DNA of 64,000 nt from Bromus sterilis (Eukaryota > Streptophyta > Magnoliopsida > Poales > Poaceae). The notes under the pieces were generated by a model. It saw only the letters and a list, made by a program, of their open reading frames with translations. It was not told where the DNA came from and made no database searches. Made by a program: the position numbers and the translations under genes. The stretch covers positions 3,224,001 to 3,288,000 of the forward strand of contig OX465598.1 of NCBI GenBank assembly GCA_950022295.1, given 5' to 3'. Positions 43,901 to 53,309 of the stretch are shown here, piece by piece; the stretch's first letter is position 1; each line of letters opens with the position of its first letter.

Positions 43901-44989
43901 CTCAGCATTCTTCTTCGAAGCACTTGGGGCTATTACCTTTTCTTTCGTGACTGTGGGAGTCACAACTTGCTCGGTGGCACTGGGGGCCACGACCTTTTCT
44001 TTCGGGTTACTAGGAATAGTGCCTTCAGAAATCTGTCGTCGATATTTTTCACTGACCAAATGAAGAATGCCAAGTTGTTGAGCAAGCAGAGCCTTTTTAT
44101 GCTCGGGCTGACTGTGAAAGTTTAGGAGCTTAGAATTAATCAAGTCTTTTTCCTCTTGTTCCTTTTGCTTGGCCAGCCTTTCCTTTCGCTGAATAAGCGT
44201 TTCATCATCTTCACCATCTTGAGCTTGCTTTCCCTTCGTTGGAGCCGAAGGTTTTGGTTGGCGAGCAGGAACAGGTGGAGCAGATGAAATAGGCGGATCT
44301 GTGACCAAGTTGGTCAAGTCAATATTTCCTCGAGGAGCCTGTGGTGCTGGCTCCTGGATCCTTATGCCTCTACTGCTCGGCTTTTTCTTCAGAGGTAAGT
44401 CCTCGACATCAGCCTCTGTACCAGGGTCTTGATCATCTGAATTAGCTTCTCCTTCGGAGCTTGCATCAGGAGGTGAAACTATTACAACCTTTTTCTGTCT
44501 CTTGGCAGACTTCTTGCCACCTTTCGATTTGGCGCTAGGGCCAACATCCTCAGCAGATTTAGCAGCCGCAGCTTCCTTTCGTGCTTTGTCTTCTTTCCTC
44601 TTTTGTGCTCGAGCTTCTCGAGCTTCAACAAGCTCTTTAAAATCATCAGGAGTTTTGAGAGCTGTAGGGTGAGCATCAGCAGTAGGAGGTGGTCGATTTG
44701 CTTTCGTCCACTTTGGCCTCAGAGCTTTGACATCAGTCCATGGATTCTTCATGGCGAACAGCCTCTCCCATCGAGGCAAAAGGGACTTGTACTCATACCA
44801 CCGAAGAGCTTGAAGCCTTCGTATCTCTTGCAGACGATTTTCTCTCGTATGTTCATCCTCAGATCCTGAAGGTGTTCTCAAGTTCTTCTCTATGATCAAA
44901 TCCTCAGATAAACCTTCAGAGTTATTGGTGATTCTTGTTTTGCCACCCATACGCTTGGGTGCTCTGATAATTCCTTCGTTGCCAGACAT
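40982..44989 (-). CDS. Third ORF of the Copia element ('envelope-like' position), ~1,335 aa
   Basis: An uninterrupted ORF downstream of pol. The ATG at 44,989 (MSGNEGIIRAPKRMGGK) is chosen over the upstream in-frame ATG at 45,115 because a strong acceptor (TTTTTTGCAG/GAAAATG) ends four bases before it. The N-terminal third is basic and Lys/Glu-rich with coiled-coil character; ~600-660 is proline-rich (PPPPRQPSPPKASPPPP); a serine run follows near 720. The C-terminal third (~800-1,180) is globular, with QFYATLYVSGDPENS and VFHMTVDQFLAIINLP resembling the 'putative plant transposon protein' domain of other retroelement ORFs. I see no signal peptide or membrane segment, so a true envelope role is doubtful. 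It is entirely open while pol is broken, suggesting recent constraint or youth. Confidence 0.85.
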   Translation of the reverse strand: MSGNEGIIRAPKRMGGKTRITNNSEGLSEDLIIEKNLRTPSGSEDEHTRENRLQEIRRLQALRWYEYKSLLPRWERLFAMKNPWTDVKALRPKWTKANRPPPTADAHPTALKTPDDFKELVEAREARAQKRKEDKARKEAAAAKSAEDVGPSAKSKGGKKSAKRQKKVVIVSPPDASSEGEANSDDQDPGTEADVEDLPLKKKPSSRGIRIQEPAPQAPRGNIDLTNLVTDPPISSAPPVPARQPKPSAPTKGKQAQDGEDDETLIQRKERLAKQKEQEEKDLINSKLLNFHSQPEHKKALLAQQLGILHLVSEKYRRQISEGTIPSNPKEKVVAPSATEQVVTPTVTKEKVIAPSASKKNAEAPSASKDKAVVSKPIVAAKATKEAEKKAKEARQTAQAAPIPRAAPAPAPVAPVVSGPRADEESSNEGESNANSPWDAAHISHILWKMATTPSKVTSEDDVPAEIQEHVARYMIRWEGYITQDRKDKEQVRFYTRQLQEETEDIESRNFFKSKIASAEASRRTQKENLTAVFDKVKQVVSAVCKEHNDALFHRQSRKRKSAAPTSERGTPEIEKNAKKAKSTEVVATTERQETEPIPTKQPTPPRKTTPPPHQATPPPRQQTPPRPPPPRQPSPPKASPPPPNPPSPPHVISSTTPATEIQAHAETEQVARVEQETQVQKDYSSARTMPEGEDDDVDITTVSSRRDPVESNSSRDASSSDNSSSSSSSSSNEEMVDSFAQFDEDLEAMENEEAAQNAQTDEGDAVVAQAEENAPAVTPAQDIVNIPSSITRPAEPEFQMPDNAAEVFPIDELLHSAHPREMLPLFRSDVPRGGPIFKRREHKPFFFGTNPYEKPRSAYSLRFWTQEQAIYYTRVLYNKARVFQHQYLDMPSVYSTTCFENIVETIDSLHAHKMFALDCGYNPELIKQFYATLYVSGDPENSKTWKFDYMIQGQVFHMTVDQFLAIINLPRFEGLPHKLHDLPAATPVEFSTLMDPEVVGDHYPTEPKPRHLVFEEKAWFYILSKTLMPMLDVHDDFTITNDVQLALLKLVHGHPFDFEDYFLRTLVSCADDHNSHKPYAPWLMAICNYSRDVPFPVYIYPKIFTPPVREVLQVVARPNDPFAEHTGIRAHLTERNIRSKFIKPVHHMEVSLRSQQMLQHHIDQDFIQKQAMMDEINHLRNIAMNNNQMLRECLRRDWKGLRKFNSLGQLQRCGFEEYPPHLNRNWTNDDRVDRPDPNIPRLSKNRDILSVDDYYHITLDTFSSDSEQEEAPQRQPRVLSPLPRSPRTPPESQLESSGDQHSFRTKITPPGARPIRRAPTLAESSRRHRSQRRE

Positions 44990-44993
44990 TTTC

Positions 44994-45412
44994 CTGCAAA
45001 AAAGAGAGGTACGAGGGAATATAGGAAAGTTGTGAACAAGTACCAGCAATTTCGAGGAAAAACATTTTGAATGCAGCAATCTTATCGAGAGATTTGTCTT
45101 ATCGCAAATTTTCATGGAAGTGCTAGGCTAGATTTTCATCGGGTGGAAATCTAACGAAGAACTTGTATGAACAAATTGCACAAGAATAAATCTATCGAAA
45201 CGATACTGTAGGAATTGCCTAAGAGAGAGAATCCGAGGGATTTCTTACCAAGGACAGATGGGGAATCGACAGAAAAAGCTAGAGACAGATTTCCCAAGTT
45301 TCAAAGATCCAAACGGATCAAACAGACCTAAAAGAAAATCAGAGAAAAATCAACACAAAAGCTGGAAACGATGAACAGAACGAGATTGAATCGAATCCAG
45401 AGCCACACATAC
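44994..45412 (-). other. Probable leader intron of the third ORF
   Basis: Donor AAGTTAGG/GTATGTG ends the GC-rich leader at 45,413; the acceptor TTTTTTGCAG ends at 44,994. The 419 bp between is AT-rich, as plant introns are, in contrast to the GC-rich leader. Confidence 0.6.
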
Positions 45413-45631
45413 CCTAACTTGGTGATGTGAGGCGACTACGGCGACGCGGATGATGATCTTCGTCGACGGGAACGTCTCCGGCGGCTTCCTTCCGGCAGCT
45501 AAGCGGCGAGGGAGTCGATGGCGACGAGACAGCACGGCGGCGCGCGCGCGAGAGAGAGAGCTTCTGGAGGCGAAGAGACGAAGTCGAAGGAATAGCGATG
45601 TCTAAGCCGGTGGAGTGGATCAGTATTTATA
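45413..45631 (-). promoter_or_regulatory. Internal promoter and leader of the third ORF
   Basis: On the minus strand CTTATAAATAC (TATA box at 45,624-45,631) is followed ~30 bases on by a leader rich in CTCTCTCTCGCGCGCGC and codon-free GC sequence typical of grass 5' untranslated exons, ending at the donor at 45,413. The region lies ~470 bp beyond the pol stop (46,094) and 0.6 kb before the ORF start. Transcription from here is inferred. Confidence 0.55.
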
Positions 45632-46093
45632 AGGGAGGGTCTGACGAGCTGTCAGATCTGATCCAACGGCGCAGATTTCGCGTCTCTCCGCATTCAACGG
45701 ACGGATTTTGTGGCGGTAATCGCGGGAAATCCGAACGAACCGAAAGAAAGTTGCTCCACGTCCGAGACCAAACTCATCGAACATCGAGTATAAAAGTAGA
45801 TAAAACTTCGATAGATTTTCCTTCGGAATCAATGACATTCGAAGGGAATCTTGATCGAGTACAATATGTACATGTTCACGAGAGAAAAGCACAGATCGGG
45901 TAGGGATAGAATAGAGGGAAAACAGGGTCCGATACTTAGTCAATCCGAGATAAAAACAGCGATAAAACTCGGAGTGATAAGTGTATAGGACAACACCAAA
46001 CGAACAAAATAAACGAAAAAGAGACACGACAGAAAACTAACGAAAGTAATCAACAATGAAAACTAATGATACATAGTACCGATGGTTATGATC

Positions 46094-47575
46094 TTACAGC
46101 ACATTGCGTGAGTCCAAAATGTTCAACTCACACCTTAGTGTACATAACCTCTTTTCATCCAAGGGCTTTGTGAATATGTCAGCCAATTGATCTTCGGTGC
46201 GAACATGACTGATAACAATATCTTCTCGCTGAATATGATCTCGAAGAAAATGATGACGAATATCAATATGCTTCGTTCGAGAGTGTTGCACTGGATTATG
46301 AGCAATTTTGATTGCACTCTCGTTATCACAAAGCAATGGAATTTTCTTCACAAGAATACCATAATCTTTCAGCGTTTGCTTGAGCCACAGAATCTGAGTA
46401 CAGCATGAACCGGCAGCAATATACTCGGCTTCGGCCGTAGAAATAGATAAGCAATTCTGTTTCTTCGAGGCCCAACAGACAAGAGATCTACCGAGAAAAT
46501 GACATGTGCCTGAGGTAGATTTCCTGTCGACTCGATCACCAGCCCAGTCGGAATCTGAATATCCAACGAGATCAAACTGGGCACCCTTGGGATACCAAAG
46601 ACCCAAGGTTGGTGTGTGAGCCAGATATCGAAGGATTCGCTTGACAGCAATATGATGAGATTCCTTCGGATTTGCCTGAAAACGAGCACACATGCAAACT
46701 GATAGCATAATGTCAGGTCTAGATGCACAAAGGTAAAGAAGCAAACCGATCATCGAGCGATATTTCTTCTGATCGAAAGGTTTGCCCTTCTCATCTGCAT
46801 CTAGATGAACATTCATAGGCATTGGAGTCTTGATAGTTTTGCAACTGACAAGATCAAACTTCTTCAGGCAATCTCTGAGATACTTCTCTTGTGAAATGAA
46901 AGTACCATTCTTCTGTTGACGGATTTGAAGCCCGAGAAAGAACTTCAATTCACCCATCATTGACATTTCATATTTCTTCGACATCATACGAGCAAATTCT
47001 TCGCTAATATCAGGGTTAGTACAGCCAAAAATAATATCATCGACATAAATTTGACACACAAAAAGATCATTTTTGTATGCACGAGTGAAAAGATTCGGAT
47101 CAGTTGTTCCTGGTTTGAAGCCCTTCTTAAGAAGAAAATCCTTCAGCGTTTCATACCAAGCTCGAGGTGCTTGCTTTAACCCATATAGGGCTTTGTGCAA
47201 TCTGTACACCTTATCAGGATTCTTCGGGTCTTCAAAACCTGGTGGCTGCATAACATACACTTCTTCTTCGATTTCACCGTTAAGAAATGCACTTTTGACA
47301 TCCATTTGATATAGCAAAATACCATTGTAATTGGCAAAAGCAAGCATGACACGAATGGATTCAAGACGAGCAACTGGGGCATAAGTCTCACCAAAATCAA
47401 TACCTTCGATTTGGGTATAGCCTTGTGCAACCAGTCGAGCTTTATTCCTTACCACTATGCCATCTTCATCTTGCTTGTTGCGAAAAATCCACTTTGTACC
47501 AATGATATTATGCTTCGTGGGATCAGGTCTATCGACAAGGGACCAGACTTTATTTCTCTCGAACTGGTTAAGTTC
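46094..47575 (-). pseudogene. Copia pol: reverse transcriptase and RNase H
   Basis: Contains the RVT_2 signatures VRNKARLVAQGYTQ, DVKSAFLNGEIEEEVYVMQP and the catalytic YVDDIIFG, then the RNase H part (GYSDSDWAGDRVDRKSTSG, ISTAEAEYIAA, KHIDIRHHFLRD). It is in frame with the integrase but separated from it by a TAA at 47,578-47,576, which interrupts MTAML-ELNQFERNKVW. The domains are otherwise complete to the stop at 46,094. Confidence 0.92.
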
Positions 47576-49280
47576 TTAGAGCATGGCAGTCATCCAGTCT
47601 GAGTCTCTCATGGCTTCATCAAATTTTGAAGGTTCTAGCATGGAAACAAACGAAAAATTTCCACAGAAGTTAGCTAGTCGAGTACGAGAACGAGTGGTGG
47701 GACGACCTGGTAAACGAATCTCTTCAAGAATTGAGTCGACATCCACTCTTCTTCGAACGCGAGGAAAAATTTCTTCATCTTGTGGATCAGGTTGATCTTC
47801 GGGATCAGCTTGTCCTTCGGGATCATTTCCTTCGGGTTCAGCTTGTCCTTCGAGATCAGCATTTTCTTCGTTTATGCGTTCTCCTTCGACCTGTGCATCA
47901 ATTGCTTCAGGATGTTGATCTCCAGCGCCCTGGGCTATGTGTGGGAACATTGGACCATCATCACCCCTGTTTGCTTGTTGAGCATTTCCATCGACAGGTC
48001 GAATATCTCCAATAGCCATGTACCTGATAACTTCATCCAAAGGTGGTTCATCCAGATTAAGAGGTAATTGCTCCTTTTGAGAGCCGTTAGTTTCATCAAA
48101 TCGAACATTTACAGTTTCTACAACTTTGCCAAGATGTGAGTTGTAAACTCTGTAAGTGTGAGAATTTGAACCATAACCTAGAAGAAAACCTTCGTGTGCC
48201 TTTGGGGCAAACTTGGAGCTATGATTCATGTCTCTGATATAACATGGAGCACCAAAAACCCTGAGATAAGACACATTTGGCTTTTTACCAGTGATGAGTT
48301 CATGTGAAGTTTTCTTCAGAAACTTATGCAGATAGACCTTGTTGATGATATGACATGCAGTGTTGATAGCTTCAGCCCAGAACCTGATAGGGGTCTTGTA
48401 TTCAACAAGCATTGTTCTGGCCATTTCAATAAGTTTTCGATTCTTTCTCTCGACCACACCATTTTGTTGCGGTGTATAGGCAGCCGAGAATTCATGAGTA
48501 AAGCCATATTCATCAAGAAAATCTTCGATATGAGTATTTTTAAATTCAGTACCATTATCACTTCTGATATGCTTGAGAGATAATTCATATTCAGTTTGAG
48601 CTCTTTTTGCGAAAGTTTTGAAAATATCAACAACCTTGCTCTTGTCATCTAGAAAGAAAACCCAAGTATATCGAGAGAAATCATCAACAATAACCAGACC
48701 ATACTTGTTACCTCCAAGACTAGCATAATTTTGAGGACCGAATAAATCCATATGAATTAATTCAAGAGGACGAGTAGTAGTCATGACGGTTTTTGCTGAG
48801 TGATGTTTCTTTGCAATCTTTCCAGCTTCACAGGCACTGCATAGACGATCTTTATCGAATTTCACATTATCAATTCCAACGATGTTCTTCTTCGAGATAA
48901 GAGTTTGAAGATTTTTTATTCCTGCATGACCAAGTCTTCGGTGCCATAACCAACCAGAAGTGGCTTTGGCCATTAAACATGTGGACACTGCAGGTCCCGA
49001 AGAAAAATCAACGACGTAAAGATCACCCTTGCGATATCCTTCGAACACGAAGGAATAATCATCCTGTGAAAAGACAACACAACGAGACACAGAAAACAGT
49101 ACAAGCATACCCATATCACAAAGTTTTGATATAGACATAAGATTATATCCTAGAGATTGTACAAGCAAAACCTTATCAATATGCTTGTCTTTCGATATGG
49201 CAACCTTACCCAAACCAAGTACTTTTCCTTTGTTGTTGTCACCGAAGGTAATGTATTTCTGTGAAGATTCAGACAGTTTT
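47576..49280 (-). pseudogene. Copia pol: integrase
   Basis: The HHCC zinc-binding segment (HRRLGHAGIKNLQ ... CSACEAGK) is followed by the rve core with DD35E acids in HMDLFGP, RSDNGTEF and NGVVERKNRKLIE, then a GKKP/LGYG C-terminal region and a hinge rich in E, D, P and Q. All catalytic residues are intact. The upstream end is shifted out of frame from the protease and the downstream end is a nonsense TAA. Confidence 0.92.
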
Positions 49281-50051
49281 CTTCGGTGAACAAATCTTTG
49301 TCTCCGGTCATATGATTTGTACATCCACTATCCATGACCCATTCGGATCCACCGGAGACATAGCCCTGCAGAAGAATTAGTTCTTCTTAACCACCCACAA
49401 ACGAGCAGGTGACTTAGAAGGCATGGTAGAGCTAGATGGGGCAGCAATATTATATCGTACAGGATTGCATTGTCGATCAGGACCATCAAGCACACCATAA
49501 ATATAATTCCTCGATGAGGGGTTAGAGTAACGATGGGTAATGGCAATTTTGGTGCGATTGTCACGATGGCGATAAACATTTCTATCTATACGATAGTAAT
49601 CCTTTTGGGGAACATTTGAAGCAGGCACCAAGGGTTCATTTCTATCCTCGAGAGAATAGTAGTGATTCAGTGGTACCGAGGATTTTCCCTGCATAGAATG
49701 ATTAGGAGGCAGTTTTTCTACGAGAGATTTGCGAACCCAAATCTGTCGCTTATAAAAGCCATTCTTTGGAGGAGTACCAACAAACTCAGCCGACACCTTT
49801 CCTTCCTGATCTTTGACAAGCTTGTAGTCAGAATCAAGTGATTCATCAACAATAGCTTTGTCAATTTGGCAACTGAAACCTGAAAGGTTAGAAATATCAA
49901 TGGGCTTTTCTTTCGCAAGAACCCAGACAGTTTTAGGATACTGCTCGGGTTCCCAGTAGGTTCCATCAGGATTGATTTTCCTTTCGAAGCCAACTCCTTC
50001 GTTACGAGGATTCCTGTGAAGAAGAGCCTTTCGAAGGATATCACATAAGTA
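49281..50051 (-). pseudogene. Copia pol: gag-pol linker and protease region, frame-broken
   Basis: After the gag TAG the same frame stays open to a TAA at ~49,378 (LWVVKK then stop). The protease active site WVMDSGCTNHMTGD is in another frame (~49,300-49,345). A second shift follows at an A run near 49,277-49,280, where one A appears missing compared with the expected E-E-K-L junction to the integrase frame. Confidence 0.8.
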
Positions 50052-51974
50052 CTAGTGTCCCTGCACACTTTTGAACATGCCTGTTTGAAATAAATTTTTC
50101 AACCTGAGGAGTTCCTCGGTAATGGTTTCCTCGTTCGAGGGGTTAGTATCATCGATAACAATAGGTTGCTTTCCTTTCGATCTCTCAGAAATAGACTCAA
50201 TTTTACTTCGTTCCAAACAGGTTAAGCAAGGTGAAGTAGATTCATTTTTAGTTTCTGAGCCTTGTTGAGCCATGAGCGTGAGATTGACACTTTCCAACTC
50301 TTCATTAGCCTCTCTCAGTTTCTCGAGAGCCATTTTCCCTTGAAGTAATTCATAGGTTAGCTTCTCGTAGTCCACTGAGAGAAGATCATGCCGAGAGGAA
50401 AGCTCATCATACTTTTCCTTCAGAGCAACATGCTCATTTGTCAAAGTTTGACCCTTCTCAATCTCATCGATCAACAAGGTCTCAGATTTTTGAATGGTTT
50501 CACTTAGAGAATCTAGCTCATCTTGTTGGATAGAAGCAATTTTAGCAAGTTTAGCATAGCTTATCCTAGAGTCACTTTCATAAGCAGATCCATCAGAAGT
50601 ATCGTAGGATTTCTTAGATGAGGATACCTTAGCCTTGGCCATGAAGCAGTAAGCGGGAGATTCATCTTCGCTGCTCTGGTTGGAGAAGAATGAACTTGAA
50701 TTCTTGTTCGAGGCGAATGCTATCCCAGCAACACCATCAGATTCAGAACCAGAACCAGATCTTGACTTTGATCCTGCTTCAGAACCGGAAGCTTCATCTT
50801 CAGAGTTCATCTCTTTACCCAGATAGGCTTTGGCTCGGTGTGAATTCTGTCGACGAGAGGAATGTGATTTAGAGGAAGAACCCTCTCGATGCTTCTGATA
50901 CTTCTTCTTCTTGTCATCATCAGAACCATCTTTCTTGTCTTTTCTGGACCTTGAATCATATTTCTTCGAATCGTGGTTTTTGCTCGATCTGTAAGACTTG
51001 CTCGAAGAGCTGCTGTGAGAGTGCTTTGATTTATGTTCAATTTCCCAGAGAGGACAATCAGCAATGAAGTGACCTGGCTTCTTGCACTTATAGCAACAGT
51101 TATCTTTCGCTGAAGAGTTTCTGGATGATGATCGATGTTGAGATGAATTACTTGAATGTCTTGAAGAATAGTTTTTCTTCGGTGAAGAGGAGTTCCTTCT
51201 CTGAAAGCGATTGAATCTTCTCATTATCAGTGCAAGATCTTTTCCAATGTTCTCGGGGTCATCTGAGGCACAACCGGATTCAGAACTAGCTTCAGGAGAG
51301 GAGTGATGTGAAGCTCTGGCCTTCAGTGCATGAGATTTTCTTCGACTCCCATTGATGTCACGTTTCTCATCTTCTTCCATCTCGAAAGTATTAAGCCTTT
51401 CAAGAATATCAGCGGCAACCATATCCTTGAAATCAGTTCTTTCCTTAATCATCAGCACAATGTGATCGAAGGAATCATCAAGAGAACGGAGGAAAGTTCT
51501 GACAATAATCCGATTGGTAATGTCATCTGCACCGAGGGAAATCAGTTCATTTGACAGCGCAGTGAGTCTGCTGTATATGGAACAAACTTTTTCTCCCTCG
51601 TGCCTTTTGAACCGATAGAACTTGCTTCGAAGGGTGTCAATTCGAGCATCTTTCTGAGTAGAGACACCTTCACCAATCTTCTCGAGATAATCCCAAACAC
51701 CTTTGGCCGAAGGAATATTCTTGACCTCATGATATTTTTTAGGAATCAGATGATTTGTGATGAATACCCAGACTTCAGCATCTAGCTCTATCTTCTTTGT
51801 CTCTTCAGGAGTAATGGCATCAGTGTCCTTGACAGTTACACCATTCTTGACAACTTCCCAAGCGGCAGAGTTGATAGCCATGATATTCCTCTTCATTTTG
51901 TCCTTCCAATAGGGATAGTCCTTCCCATTGAAAATAGGGATTGGTTCCCCCGAGCGAACAGCTGCAAACGACAT
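50052..51974 (-). CDS. Copia gag (capsid/nucleocapsid)
   Basis: The ATG at 51,974 (MSFAAVRSGEPIPIF) is preferred over the in-frame ATG at 51,986. The N-terminus has the FNGKDYPYWKDKMK pattern of the Copia gag DUF4219/UBN2 region (VWDYLEKIGEG, RSKFYRFKRHEGE, LSNELISLGADD). A CCHC knuckle CYKCKKPGHFIADC lies at ~300, followed by a long Ser/Lys/Asp-rich tail and a coiled-coil. About 640 residues is long for Copia but usual for SIRE-like elements. Gag ends in TAG with the same frame continuing beyond. Confidence 0.93.
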   Translation of the reverse strand: MSFAAVRSGEPIPIFNGKDYPYWKDKMKRNIMAINSAAWEVVKNGVTVKDTDAITPEETKKIELDAEVWVFITNHLIPKKYHEVKNIPSAKGVWDYLEKIGEGVSTQKDARIDTLRSKFYRFKRHEGEKVCSIYSRLTALSNELISLGADDITNRIIVRTFLRSLDDSFDHIVLMIKERTDFKDMVAADILERLNTFEMEEDEKRDINGSRRKSHALKARASHHSSPEASSESGCASDDPENIGKDLALIMRRFNRFQRRNSSSPKKNYSSRHSSNSSQHRSSSRNSSAKDNCCYKCKKPGHFIADCPLWEIEHKSKHSHSSSSSKSYRSSKNHDSKKYDSRSRKDKKDGSDDDKKKKYQKHREGSSSKSHSSRRQNSHRAKAYLGKEMNSEDEASGSEAGSKSRSGSGSESDGVAGIAFASNKNSSSFFSNQSSEDESPAYCFMAKAKVSSSKKSYDTSDGSAYESDSRISYAKLAKIASIQQDELDSLSETIQKSETLLIDEIEKGQTLTNEHVALKEKYDELSSRHDLLSVDYEKLTYELLQGKMALEKLREANEELESVNLTLMAQQGSETKNESTSPCLTCLERSKIESISERSKGKQPIVIDDTNPSNEETITEELLRLKNLFQTGMFKSVQGH

Positions 51975-52030
51975 TTTTGACAACACTCCAGGTTGTTAGA
52001 CCAAAATACGCAGAGCGTAGGGAGTGCCTA

Positions 52031-52042
52031 GCTCTGATACCA
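52031..52042 (-). promoter_or_regulatory. Primer binding site (tRNA-iMet)
   Basis: TGGTATCAGAGC on the minus strand, two bases from the 5' LTR, complementary to the 3' end of plant initiator methionine tRNA. Confidence 0.95.
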
Positions 52043-52044
52043 AT

Positions 52045-53309
52045 TGAAAGCTCAAGAATGATCAGAGGGGGAGGGGGTGAATGATCATTCCTAAAAATTC
52101 TAAGGAACTTAGAAGGAAATTATGCAAACAACGAAGGACTAAAGGCATCTCGAAGGTAATACGATATCGGAAGTAATGCAAGGCTCGAAAGGATTGAGAG
52201 CGAAGGAAAACATCGAAGGCAAACAGGCTACGAGTAAATGCTTGAAGTAAATGCTAGAAGGAAAACGAGCCTGACACAGCGATGTTTGGTAAACTAGTTC
52301 ACACTCTGCAAAGTGCTACGTCTGGTTGGAGGGACTGGTGATTGAACACCTGGAGCAAAACTCTCTCCGTCCTATTCTCCCCTGCAACAAACTCCTCGAG
52401 CTTGTCCAGTATTCACTCGTGGTAGATGATTCAGGACATCTCCGAGACCTTTACAGACTTCCTTCAACAGTGACAATTACTCTTCGACTGCTTGACAGGC
52501 GACGCCTAACCGTCTAGGAGACTTGCAGTTCTCCAAGATAAAAAAGATCGGCTAATCTCAACCTAAGTCGTAGTGAATTGCTCAACTCAGTTCAGACTTG
52601 GGTGTAGGTTTTCTCTCGATGGATCTCTTTGGGATGCTCACAGACTTCTGTCTTAGAATCTTCAGAGGAGCAGCCCACCCGAAATGGCGGGTAGGTGCGG
52701 GGTATTTATAGTTGGCGATCCCGATGGGTAAAATTACTGAAGTGACCCGATGCAACCGCTTGACGCGTGTCCACAACGGTCGGATTCCAATCACTGCGCA
52801 ACTTTACTTGAGGAACAAGTAAGCTGACTCACCGAACGAGTTCTCTCTCGAAGGCACGAAGTGCGATGACTTTGCCTTCGAGCTATTCGCTCGACTCGGT
52901 AAGATTTCTCTCGGTAGTCTTTTGTGGGTTTTGGTTGAGCAGAGCAAATTCACTTCGACAAAGATCTCAACTAGCAAACCCCTCTTAATAGTACGGTTTT
53001 TCCTACGACTCAAGAAATAAAGAGGAACTAGCAAAAAGACTAAGTCTTCGACCAGCTTCAGCTTTCTCCTCGTTGCGCTTTTGCTCGAGAGAGACATCTT
53101 TTTCGACGACATTTTTAGGGGTCGTCTTCCTTCAAAGGCTTCGGTAGATGACTGCAGCCTTACTGCAGTGAGTTGTCCTTCGACCTTCTACTTGCAAACT
53201 CCATTCTTTCGGAACCTAAGTATTTGTTTATACTCGAAAACAATATTAATTCCACTTCTGCTTTGTCCAACAATGTCCAAAACCTTCGGGGGCAAAACTT
53301 GCTCTTACA
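52045..53309 (-). repeat. 5' LTR of the Copia element
   Basis: 1,265 bp. On the minus strand a TATA box (TATAAATA) lies at 52,703-52,710 within CAACTATAAATACCCCGC, the probable genomic RNA promoter. Confidence 0.97.

Larger units (their letters stand above)
39169..53309 (-). mobile_element. Full-length SIRE/Maximus-like Copia retrotransposon, 14.1 kb
   Basis: Two LTRs (39,169-40,432 and 52,045-53,309), each TG...CA bounded, with a perfect 5 bp target duplication CATAT at 39,164-39,168 and 53,310-53,314. Internal order on the minus strand is primer binding site, gag, protease, integrase, reverse transcriptase/RNase H (Copia order), then a long third ORF, then polypurine tract. Size, long gag and a third ORF 3' of pol are characteristic of the SIRE/Maximus lineage; the lineage call rests on architecture. 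By eye the LTRs differ by ~15 substitutions and one indel, ~1.2%, or roughly 0.5 My at 1.3e-8 per site per year. The pol frame is broken, so this copy is probably not autonomous now. It lies inside a LINE. Confidence 0.95.

Noticed and set aside
50040..50060. Programmed readthrough of the gag TAG
   Set aside because: The codons after TAG do not match known readthrough context and pol has further frame breaks, so recoding cannot be claimed; kept only as a low-interest question.
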